Assembly (NCBI GenBank): GCA_000827205.1
Contig: KN832556.1
Span: 125,708 to 150,313, forward strand
Source of the DNA: Plicaturopsis crispa FD-325 SS-3
Taxonomy: Eukaryota; Basidiomycota; Agaricomycetes; Amylocorticiales; Amylocorticiaceae
Length of the DNA stretch: 24,606 bases
Reading direction: 5' to 3'
Positions 13,083-21,701 of this stretch are shown here, piece after piece. Within the stretch, counting starts at the first letter, position 1. Every line of letters begins with the position of its first letter. The position numbers and the translations under genes are program-made. The notes beneath the pieces are model-generated. The model was not told the origin of the DNA, ran no database searches, and worked only from the letters and a program-made list of their open reading frames with translations.

Positions 13083-13383
13083 GGTCTACTATGGCGACTG
13101 TGGACTTTCGTCAAGCATTACGATACCTTACGGCCTTCATGTTTTCTGTCTCTCCTATGCTCCTCCAAGCCACGGTCATTTCGTATCCTTTCACATTGCA
13201 TTCCTGAACATCCATCGCAGCCGACGAAATACCCGCTCATTGACATATCATCGTATTCTCTTCACCACTCAGTCATTATTACTATTACAATGCATACCTT
13301 AATCCTTGAATATTTGAATGCGTGCAGGCCGAGCCATTGAGCAGCGTGATGTAAAAACAGGATGTGATTAGCGCAGCGATCCA
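13083..13383. other. Convergent intergenic region
   Basis: About 300 bp between two gene 3' ends. It includes an AT-rich part around 13260-13320. No gene or motif recognised. Confidence 0.6.
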
Positions 13384-14328
13384 CTATCGTTTTCGTTTAT
13401 CCCCATTCCCGCCCTTCCCCCGCGCACCCTTCCCTTTCGCCTTTCCCTGCCCCCGCGCATGCCCCTTCCCGCCCCGCGGCCGCACGACTTTGCCGCGCGA
13501 CGCCTTCCCGCCTGCGAGCTCGGCCTTTTCCGTGCGCCGTGCGCGCTGCTTGAAGGAATCGGCCTTGCGCTCGGCTTTTGTTTGATACGAGGTGCTTTTG
13601 CGGGGGGCACGTTTGGTGGTGGGGCGTGTGAGGTCGGCATCGCGTGTGCGTTTTGGTTCGGCATCGTGCGTACGTGCGCGGCCCGGCGGTTTCGTGGACG
13701 GTGGGCGGGCGGAGGGGACAGACGACGCAGGGCCGTGCAAGATGGTGTGCGGGTCGAAGTCCTCAACGACGGTCACTGTCGCGAGTTGCTCCTCGTCTTC
13801 GTATTCCTCTTCCTGTTCCTGCTCTCTCTGCTTTCCCTTTCCCTTGTCCGATATGCCCGCCCATTCCTCGTCGTCGTCGTCTGGTATAGTCAGTACGCGA
13901 ACGGCCTGTGAAAAGATGGCCGCGTACCTATCCCCGAGACCAGCGCACCGTACGCAGACTCTACCTCCTTTGCGTTCTGGATGGCTTGTTCGCGCAGCAT
14001 TTGGCGTTGCTACGAGCATATGATTAGCGGTAGCATGTGGACCGGGCATGTGGAACGCACCTCGCGGCGTGCTTCGAGCCTCTCCTGCTTTTCGCGCTCG
14101 ATGGCGCGCTGCTTCGCCCCCTCCTTTTTGGCGAGCTTGCGCTTGTGGAATCCCGTCAAGAATTCTCTGCGGCGTCGAGATCAGTTTGCATCGAGAAAAT
14201 GGCGTAGAATTTGCAGACCTTCGCGCATCTTCGTCGAAAAGGACCTCCTTGATCTGGTCGCGTTTTGCGCGTTTCTTTGCCGCGATTGCCTTGTGCGACT
14301 GTGTTAGAACGGTGAGATTGTTGGACAT
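13384..14328 (-). CDS. RRP17: Ribosome-biogenesis protein Rrp17/Nop25 (NOL12 family)
   Basis: Model: complement join(14219..14328, 14061..14166, 13928..14009, 13384..13880), 264 residues, all phases consistent. The family domain spans about residues 28-95: EVLFDEDARREFLTGFHKRK followed by a long highly charged helix (KQRAIEREKQERLEARREQR). Further on, ATVTVVEDFDP is also typical. Family members are nucleolar 5'-exonuclease/RNA-binding factors for large-subunit pre-rRNA processing. The C-terminal third is strongly basic with Gly-Lys-Arg repeats (GKGKGARGKGG), suited to RNA binding and nucleolar targeting. An acidic block (EQEQEEEYEDEE) lies between. The introns are 46-52 bp. The gene is divergent from the FAM72 homologue across about 250 bp. 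Confidence 0.9.
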   Translation of the reverse strand: MSNNLTVLTQSHKAIAAKKRAKRDQIKEVLFDEDARRSANSTPFSRCKLISTPQRILDGIPQAQARQKGGGEAARHRARKAGEARSTPRGAFHMPGPHATANHMLVATPNAARTSHPERKGGRVCVRCAGLGDRYAAIFSQAVRVLTIPDDDDEEWAGISDKGKGKQREQEQEEEYEDEEQLATVTVVEDFDPHTILHGPASSVPSARPPSTKPPGRARTHDAEPKRTRDADLTRPTTKRAPRKSTSYQTKAERKADSFKQRARRTEKAELAGGKASRGKVVRPRGGKGHARGQGKAKGKGARGKGGNGDKRKR

Positions 14329-14410
14329 GATGGTAGTGTAATTGTAGTAGTGGAAACTTGAAAGCAGGTTTTGAAACCGCCGGTGCGACTGGACTTGCAA
14401 AATCCGGCCA

Positions 14411-14447
14411 AATTTACACGGCCGGTTAATTATCCGGCCGGTAAATT
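14411..14447. promoter_or_regulatory. CCGG-rich dyad in a divergent promoter
   Basis: AATTTACACGGCCGG (14411-14425) and CCGGCCGGTAAATT (14434-14447) form an inverted repeat around an 8-nt AT spacer, with one unpaired base. More CCGG copies lie at 14403, 14455 and 14480. The element sits midway between the divergent starts at 14328 and 14579, so it may serve both genes. The binding factor is unknown. Confidence 0.45.
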
Positions 14448-14578
14448 ACCCGATCCGGCGATGTATAGATGATCAATTCGCCGGTAAGTTCGCCTGCTTA
14501 ATTTGTGCCAAATGTCGGAAATACTTCTTGATCTCGTACGCCCACCACCACGCCCGTTTATTCTCTCTTTTCTCTTTC

Positions 14579-16385
14579 ATGCCCGCACTCGTGCACTCCT
14601 CATCAGACACAAATTACCACAGCGAAACCGCAGCGATCGACAGTCGCAACAGCGCGCGCTTGGACGTCGATCAGACGTTGACGAGGAGCAGCACCAGACA
14701 CGAATCTTTCTTGCACGCTCTTTACGACAGCCCGCCGCAGGACACCTACGCAGAACGACGCACAACTATGCCTGCAATCAGCCACTATAGTCCCTTGGCG
14801 CAACACAATGATCCTAACTTTCAACCCGCCGCCACATCTTCGGCCGCGATGTTCGGCTACTTCGCCTCGTCCGCTGGCTGGCCACAACTACAGCCGCACC
14901 CGCCGCCTCCTCCTCCGCCACCTCCAGTCGCCCACAAAGTTTGGGTACTCGATTGCAAGGCGTGTGGCACTTTCCTGACAAACCGCGGTATGAAGGTGAG
15001 CCTCCGATGCAATGATCGCGTGATTGCCGATCATGACGAGAGTGCCGGTCATTGGCCAATGCGCTGGCTGTCGATTCGACATGTCAAAGTTGCTCTAATT
15101 ATCCCATGGTGGACATATACCTCTCCAAGAGATCACCCTATTCCACGATGGTTTATTTACTTGCGATAGAGTCCACTGGATCGACATCTATATTTTGCTA
15201 CAAACCGTGTGTTTTCTTCGCGCGCAAGGCTCACCTTTTTTACCTTAGGCGGTCCTCCTCCTCCGGCCGAACATTGCGCTCTTTTCCACGGATGCACTGC
15301 CCGTCAATTGTTCCGCGTACAGCGCACCCACCGATCCAGAGACGGATCCACACCAGTCTTTCCCACCACAGCCGTCGCACGCCTCTTTAGTAGGCGGAAG
15401 CCGGGCTGACCGTGCGCAACCACGGACGTGCGAGTGTCTGACCCAGACACTATGCTGCCACGGATGCGGCACAGGTGTCGGCTACATGATCGTGATTCCT
15501 GTATGCGCTGTCTATGCTTTGACCTGTTGCATTTACACATACTAACCATCTGCATAGTGCGCACGCTGTACGTCGAGTATCACTGCTACAAATCGTGCGA
15601 CAAACGGGCACCGGTTTGTCTTTCACTCCAATGAGATTGTCTCTTGTGAGCGGCGCTATGTCCCCGGAGAGCCCGGTGTCATTCCTTTCATCCCACTCCC
15701 CCCACCCATAGAGCCGTCGTACGCGTATTCGCCACCGCCACCTATGCATCCCATGTCCCGTACGGCGTCCTCTCCCGGGCCGCCACCATTAGAACCTATC
15801 TTCCACGCCACGCACACTCGCTACCAACAACACCGTGCACAATTTCCAGAGGAATTATATCAACAGCGGTCCCCATCACCTCCGGCACTCGTCGAGCAAC
15901 ACCCACGTGATCAGCTACATTTCAACTACCCGCGCCTTCTGCCGCGCACGCCTTCTGAGTCGCCGCCGCCGCTCGCGGAGACAGAGTATTTACCGACACC
16001 TCCGCTAGAATCACCGCCACCTGCTTCACCCGAGACCGACGAGGACGCGTATCCGTTTCCGTCATCGACACGCGCACCACCACCACCCTCTTCACGTCCA
16101 CCACAACTCCCGCCCGCACCCCCCTCGCGTCCAGAGGCTTACATATCCGATTCGTCCTTGCACTCTCAATCGTACCCTCGAGCCCCACCGTCCTTCTTAA
16201 CTAGTCGCACGTACACAAACCCGCATGCGGACCCGGCGCCGCGAGGAATGCCCGTGGAGAAAGAGGCGGTGCGACGGATACCTGCTGGGGCCGTGATTTT
16301 CTGGCACAATCTCGCAAGGAATGGGGAGATTCCGGGAGTGGCGGACACGCGGAAACGGATGACGGGCCCGGCCTTTGGTCGGTGA
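14579..16385 (+). CDS. FAM72 family protein with long Pro-rich tail
   Basis: Model: join(14579..14995, 15249..15500, 15558..16385), 498 residues. The FAM72 core starts near 117 with KVWVLDCKACGTFLTNRGMK, continues AVLLLRPNIALFSTDALPVN, then CECLTQTLCCHGCGTGVGYM, IVIPCARC and NGHRFVFHSNE (about 270). The paired cysteines (CKAC, CEC, CCHGC, CARC) are the probable zinc ligands. Human FAM72A is about 149 residues and binds the uracil-DNA glycosylase UNG2; a similar role in fungi is not shown. Here the core is flanked by a Ser/His-rich N-terminus with nine consecutive prolines and a disordered Pro/Ser/Tyr tail of about 230 residues. The first intron (14996-15248) is 253 bp, about five times the local norm. 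The short conserved block AVLLLRP fixes its acceptor. Confidence 0.87.
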
Positions 16386-17021
16386 GCGCGGACAACCCCC
16401 GCACTCCTCCGAGACGACTACAACGAGCGAAATCGAACTCAAAATCGAAATCGATTACATAGACAAGGGCGTTATAGACCCGCTGCTATCTGAACTGCCG
16501 AATGAACGGACAGTCATGCGTCGTGTATACGGTGTACCATCATGTGGATTTTCATTTGTTACTAAGTATCTGTCTGTCTCATCTCTGTGTTTCATAACCC
16601 ATATCTACGGTATTTATCTCTGATACCCCCACATCCCGGACGGAGAGCATTCCTGTTGCGTGCTGTTGATACATTTATTACTGTTTTATACCTATTTATT
16701 CGATACCCTGTACCTACATACCTTTGGCTTGAAATCGAAATGTCGAAGTCTCCCTCTGCCTCTAAAGTATGGATAAGGCTAACCCTCTGTACATCATATG
16801 TGGCGCACATCGCTCGATCAGGTGCCCATGTCATGTCATTGGTTGAAAGGTCTGCGTTGGTCTGTAATAATAAAGCAGTGGATAGATTAACAGCAAGATA
16901 CAAGCAGAGAGCAGTAGCATGCAGCATTGATATTGATATAAGTAGGGCGAATTGATTGCAAGGTGAAAGCACGATACTAACAATGAGATTCGGGTCAGAT
17001 AACACAGACAGAGAAACGCCT
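16386..17021. other. Convergent intergenic region
   Basis: About 635 bp between the 3' ends of the FAM72 homologue (+) and the duplicated-repeat gene (-). AT-rich in places (16580-16720, 16860-16960). Frames present on both strands show nothing recognisable. Confidence 0.6.
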
Positions 17022-18356
17022 TCAATAATGCGGGACCTGTGCTGTATGGCCAGAGACCAGCTGTAGAGGGAAAAACCCCGCGATAGGTGCAGCCGGTGGG
17101 CTTTCGCCTCCAGCGGACTCCTCGTCTTCGAGATCGCCGAAAGGTGGGTGTACGGACACCTCCCGCCGCCAGCGCTCGATCCGGTCGAAGCAGGCGGAGA
17201 CCTCCGGGGGATCTGGGTTCTGGGTAACATAATACGCGGGCGGAAGTGTTTTGTACGGCGACGCATATCCTCCTAGAGGGGGCTGCCATGGTGGACAGGT
17301 GCCGTTTCCCGACCAGCTCTCCTTGACCCATTGTGCCTCCTCCTGTACGACGACTTGAGAGTAAGCATGGCACATATGAGTATCCGCGAGCAGACTCACC
17401 TGCAACGGGGCCAAGTGCGGACGGCCCTCCCCCACGGCGCGTCTCTCCTGGGGCAACGCTGACCATTGTGAGTGATCCCTTGGCGATGGAGACGACTCTG
17501 TGCAGTCAACCTCACCGAGGCGAGCTGTCGCGTCCGACACCCACTGTTGTACGATACACCACGCGGCCTCGCGCGTGGGCGCCTGTCCGGTGTCCTGCAG
17601 CCACTGATAAATTCCCTCGAAGTCAATTTCTTCCTCCCATTCTATTGGGTTCCCAACGTGTGATACCTGGCCAGGGTGCCAGCCACAGCATCTCGGGACT
17701 CCGTTTTCTTTCCACTGTCCCTGAATAGTGCCCTGCACGATATAAAAGTGAGCACAAGATTCATTCGAATTCATGAGATGCCGCACCGGAGGCTGGGGCG
17801 CAGAGCCCGGACGGCCCTCGCCCACAGCGCGCCTCTCCGCCGGCAGCGCCGACCCCTTGCATACATCTGCAGACAAGAACGACTCCAGAAAGCATGCACC
17901 GCGCTGCTCGAAGACGACACGCACCGCCGGCGGCTCCGCGCGCCACTCGTCCGCCACGCCGCTCGGCACCTGCCCGGTGTGCTCCAGCCACTGCAGCACC
18001 TCGCTGATGCTCGCGTCCACTGGCGGCGCAGTCACTTCCGCGTGCCCCTCGTCCTGTTCCATTGGCTCGGCGTCGTGATGCATCCCATCGTCGGTGACCT
18101 GCATGTCGAAGGGGCTGTATGTATCCATGTACTCCGGGGCCTGCTGGCACTGTGCCATCGGCTGTGGCGGCATGGCGTACTGCGCTGGGTACTTGGACAG
18201 TGGCGGTGGCGCGGCGTCCATGCGGCCCCGCGACCCAGCGCGTTCCGCCTTGCATGCATCGACGTCCGAGCGCAGGAGCCAGCCTTCTCTGCGCTGCGAG
18301 TCCGCCGCCGCGTACGTGGGGTGGTATGGTGCAAAGGGCGCGAGGTTGAGCGTCAT
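17022..18356 (-). CDS. Unrecognised protein with an internal duplication
   Basis: Model: complement join(17787..18356, 17516..17732, 17400..17458, 17022..17342), 388 residues. No family recognised. Residues 117-188 and about 227-281 are copies of one unit: QWL-x2-TGQ-x-P (122-131, 233-241), a spacer with Trp, then ALP-x-ERRAVGEGRP-x2-AP (170-187, 263-279). Each copy is followed by an intron of 54 or 57 bp and then QWK or QWVK. A weaker third relative may lie at 29-50. All three introns (54, 57, 57 bp) are multiples of three without stops, so the unspliced DNA is open from 18518 to 17022; I splice them because donors and acceptors are good and the junctions improve the match between copies. 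The rest is Pro- and Gln-rich with an acidic block (93-107). The start at 18356 fits the TATA box at 18463. No membrane segment; function unknown. Confidence 0.6.
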   Translation of the reverse strand: MTLNLAPFAPYHPTYAAADSQRREGWLLRSDVDACKAERAGSRGRMDAAPPPLSKYPAQYAMPPQPMAQCQQAPEYMDTYSPFDMQVTDDGMHHDAEPMEQDEGHAEVTAPPVDASISEVLQWLEHTGQVPSGVADEWRAEPPAVRVVFEQRGACFLESFLSADVCKGSALPAERRAVGEGRPGSAPQPPVRHLMNSNESCAHFYIVQGTIQGQWKENGVPRCCGWHPGQVSHVGNPIEWEEEIDFEGIYQWLQDTGQAPTREAAWCIVQQWVSDATARLGEVDCTESSPSPRDHSQWSALPQERRAVGEGRPHLAPLQVSLLADTHMCHAYSQVVVQEEAQWVKESWSGNGTCPPWQPPLGGYASPYKTLPPAYYVTQNPDPPEVSACFDRIERWRREVSVHPPFGDLEDEESAGGESPPAAPIAGFFPLQLVSGHTAQVPHY

Positions 18357-18462
18357 CGGGTGCAGTGGCGCAGGGGCGAGCGAGGCAGCGCCTGCGCAAT
18401 AATAAGCAGATGGTCGTGAAGAGGTTACAGTGGGGAGGGGAGGTGTCCGCACACACTGTGTA

Positions 18463-18468
18463 CTTATA
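18463..18468 (-). promoter_or_regulatory. TATA box of the duplicated-repeat gene
   Basis: On the minus strand TATAAG (in GTTATAAGTAC) lies 107 bp upstream of the ATG at 18356. The in-frame ATG at 18518 is upstream of it and is therefore rejected as a start. Confidence 0.5.
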
Positions 18469-19096
18469 ACGTGACTGCTCCGGGCCACCCATCCTTGCTT
18501 TAGCAGCAAACAATGCAAGGGGCCGCGAGGATCCTTTGTTCACGCCACCCAGTGGCGTGCGCAGTGGACTCGCCTATTCCACGTGCAGTATATCATTAAA
18601 GATATGGCAGCAGTAATATTTGCCAGTATCCCTGCAAAACCCTTGAAAGAGATGGTTTAGTGACTCGGGAAGCGATGAAAGGGAGACACGCCCGATTTCA
18701 ATCCCGAGCTGTGGATTGAATGCAGCATGCGTTCTCGGACCCCCGCAGTCGACTTTGGCATTTGCAGAATGAGCCCTTTAGAACAGCCGCAGGACGCCGG
18801 CACTTCGCATGGGACCTACGTGGGTGCACCAGCGCAGACGACGGCGCGCCTGTATAAGGCGTGCATTAAGCCAGGATGCTCTCGTCGAGTTCGATGCCGG
18901 AAGGGCCAAGCCTGCTGTTTCTCACAACATCCGATCATAGAGTGTAGACTTGTTTTCGCACTCACCTTGTCGCTTCTGCAACACCGCCGCAAATTCACAA
19001 GAACGCAACGCGGGGAAAAACCTGGTATATGATAAATACAGCAACGAGAGCTCACCGCGACAACAGAGTACCATACGTCGCCAAGTCCAATGTCCT
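18469..19096. other. Intergenic region, no gene recognised
   Basis: About 630 bp between the Bos1 3' end and the promoter of the gene at 18356, both on the minus strand. A plus-strand frame at 18727-19032 has several cysteines but no matching family or splice context. Confidence 0.55.
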
Positions 19097-20020
19097 TCAG
19101 CCGAGATACTTCCATATGAGAAAGAAGCAGAAAAACGTGAATATCGCCCCTCCGATGAAGATATACATATCTTGCGTACTAGGAAGAAGATTGACACGAC
19201 TTCAGTAGTTTGAAGAGAGGTCGGAGAAAGATTGGCATACCTCCTCCGCTCAATCCAACCAATGACATCCCTGCTCAGACCCATCGTGTTCGCCGCGTCA
19301 AGCAAGCGCCGTTGGGTGCCTTTCAGCATATTGCGTTGGTCAACAAGATTGTCGAGGACCTCGCGACCCTGCGCGAGGAACTCGTCCAGCCGGTTCTCCG
19401 TCTCGTGGATGAACGTGTGCTCCCGCAGCGCGTGGTCCGTGCGTGCCGACGGTAATGCGAAGGGAGATTCGGAGTGAGGAGAGGGCGGTGGGGGCATGGA
19501 CGGATTCTGTGTTAGCCGGTGTCGCGTAGATGTGCTAGGGCCGTCGGAGAGGAGTTCATTTCGCTCGGCAGCTGCACGCTGTAAAGTGTTCAGACGCAGA
19601 TACGGCCTCATTAGGACTCTACACAGCGTACCTCGTTTTTTATCCGTTCGAATTGACTACGTAGTTCAGCATAGTCAGTTCTGAACTTCTGAACGCGCCT
19701 AATCGCGTATCGCAAGTGTAAGTACTCCATTGGTGAACCCAGACGCATACGCCGCTCACATTTGCGCCTTCTCCTGCTTAGCCTTTATTATCTCCCTCTT
19801 TGCCATCGAATCGTAGTCATCTACAGTGCGCTGCATTGCGGCCAGCGAGGCAGATATCTGCCCTGCGACACATATCCAGTTAGTTCTTCGTGTCTCTGTC
19901 CTCCGTGAATACGCAAAGTTGACCTAGAAGAGACGCCGAGTTGTCGCCATTGCGTAGGCGCTCAAGGTCCGCGTGCAAAGAGTTCGTTTGGCGCACACCG
20001 GACGTGTACAGTGAGTTCAT
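19097..20020 (-). CDS. BOS1: Bos1/membrin-type Golgi SNARE
   Basis: Model: complement join(19924..20020, 19760..19862, 19632..19698, 19241..19578, 19097..19178), 228 residues, close to the usual length; all phases agree. The N-terminal coiled-coil region (MNSLYTSGVRQTNSLHADLE to about 88) matches membrin. A Ser/Pro linker follows (about 97-127). The Qb-SNARE motif lies at about 143-203, with the zero-layer Gln in NLVDQRNML, then LLDAANTMGLSRDVIGWIERR. A C-terminal anchor (about 208-227, MYIFIGGAIFTFFCFFLIWKYLG) ends the protein with almost no lumenal residues, so it is tail-anchored. Bos1 pairs with Sed5, Bet1 and Sec22 in fusion of ER-derived vesicles with the Golgi. The last intron is needed to join the SNARE motif to the anchor. 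Confidence 0.93.
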
Positions 20021-21701
20021 GGCGGATTATTGGAGGTTTATGGTAGTCGTTTGCAGGCTGGCCAGTTGCTAGCGCTGCCTGCGTGAGCTCGACACGTTAC
20101 AGGCTTACGGCCGGAATGATTCCCTATTTGGCAGAACCTCGGCCCTCGGGCTTCGGCAGCTCGGCTTTCCCGCGCTTTACGCTCGATGTGAGCAGTACTG
20201 GACCGGTATAGTTCTCACTCCTTGCTTGCGTCCTCCATGTCGTTGATAGCTTTGTTGCCGAGTTTCAATCTTGAGTATCGCACTGCTCGCAAAAAATTGG
20301 ATGAGGGGTGAGCTTTCCGCATTCTAGTTATCGGTCGAGCTTCATCACATCGCATCTGCAGAAGTTCTACATACATGCTCACGATGCGCCTATGAATGTT
20401 GTCACACTCGAGCTCGTTGTATGCAATAGGTACAGCCCTTCAGCCGTCTGAATCGCTCGGATAACTTTGCAGGAGCTTTTGCTCGAGTGGAATCGGTGCC
20501 GTGAGGGCTAGATAGCCTCACCTGGCATCCAGCGCTCAGGAAACTCGTTAGTACAACCGTCAACGCTACCCCATCAAAATCCCCTCCCCCCGGAAATCCT
20601 CTAATTCATCCTCCCTGATATCCAGGCGAAATATTTCAAATTCATCGTAGCAAACATACCCGACTTTAGCCGTAGCAATTCCAAAGCATAGGATCGGCAC
20701 GGATCCAAGCGGTGTGGAGGCTTGCTCATTTGTTGCCGCAGATTTTGTCTCGAATCGGACACTGCTTCGCACAAGTAGCTTCGATAACACTTCCGTTCAG
20801 GAATGCAGTACGTAGCTGAGATTTTGGTGCTTCCGCACCCTTTCTCATGTTTTGGCACATTCAGGCAACCAGATACAGTACCGCGACCGAGGCCTCGAGC
20901 TGGAGGGACCGGAGCTCACTCTGTGCGTTCATGCTCCGCTGTATTTAATTGACAGCCTCCCGCGAACCTTCGAGGAAAATCAATTGACGATGACCACTTA
21001 ACTTCTTAAGCGTGCGTTTCATTACGACCGATGATCGGAGATCCCTGCTAATCCAGTGAGTAGGACCCCTTTACTTGCTATACGCACTCACGTCTGCTCC
21101 TCCTGCATCGATAGATGTGCGTCAGCGCCAGTCTCTTCAGCAAAGCGCACATTCTCCTCCATACTTTTCTAATATCTCCTGTTACTCAAGTGTTCGCTCC
21201 TGCTCCCATCAAGATTCGATATTCGATACCGATGAGGCTCCGTAAACCGCCGTTCCAACATTCTTGACCAAGCGTCTCTGATTTTGTGTGCGCCGGTCAG
21301 CAACGATTGACGGTTCGCTGCCGACTTGGACGACCTTCGATCAATGTTTTTGGGGCTATTGCGGTTGTATTGCGGTGTTATGTACGTGCAGTAATATCAG
21401 TCGATTAATCACTCCAGTTATCTTCGTGGTACACTGACGGTTCTACAGGTCATATATAGGGTTGCATCATTTCCTTCGGAGTGAGACGGTGTGCCACGCC
21501 ACACTGGTTTCAGGAGATCGCGGATTATCGCACGGAGGAAAAACACAGTACGTTCGCTGTCACCTAACACTCGTCCACTATATTAAATAACCCATAACAT
21601 TATTACAATCTACTCTATGTGCGAGTAACCATGCAAGGTTCTATATTCAGTCCAGCCTATGTGCAGTCGTTTGTTGTTTTCCGCCGGCGCGTCACTCCCT
21701 C
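20021..21701. other. Gene-poor stretch with possible decayed coding remnants
   Basis: About 1.7 kb. On the minus strand, an ATG at about 21163 opens a short acidic frame (MEENVRFAEETGADAHLSMQ), with a GTGAGTGCG donor and a TTAGCAG acceptor 47 bp on, continuing SSVVMKRTLKKLSGHRQLIF before a stop near 20948. A separate minus frame at 20566-20790 reads protein-like (VPILCFGIATAKVGYVCYDE). No family is recognised and the pieces do not join cleanly. It may be an unknown small gene or a decayed one. The Bos1 promoter must lie at the left end. Confidence 0.35.

Noticed and set aside
17676-18419. 247-codon plus-strand frame opposite the duplicated-repeat gene
   Set aside because: Arg/His/Leu-rich antisense of a GC-rich coding region with no domain.
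17022-18518. Single uninterrupted 498-codon frame instead of a spliced gene
   Set aside because: Three good donor/acceptor pairs lie inside it, and removing them improves the match between the duplicated units. The TATA position also excludes the start at 18518.
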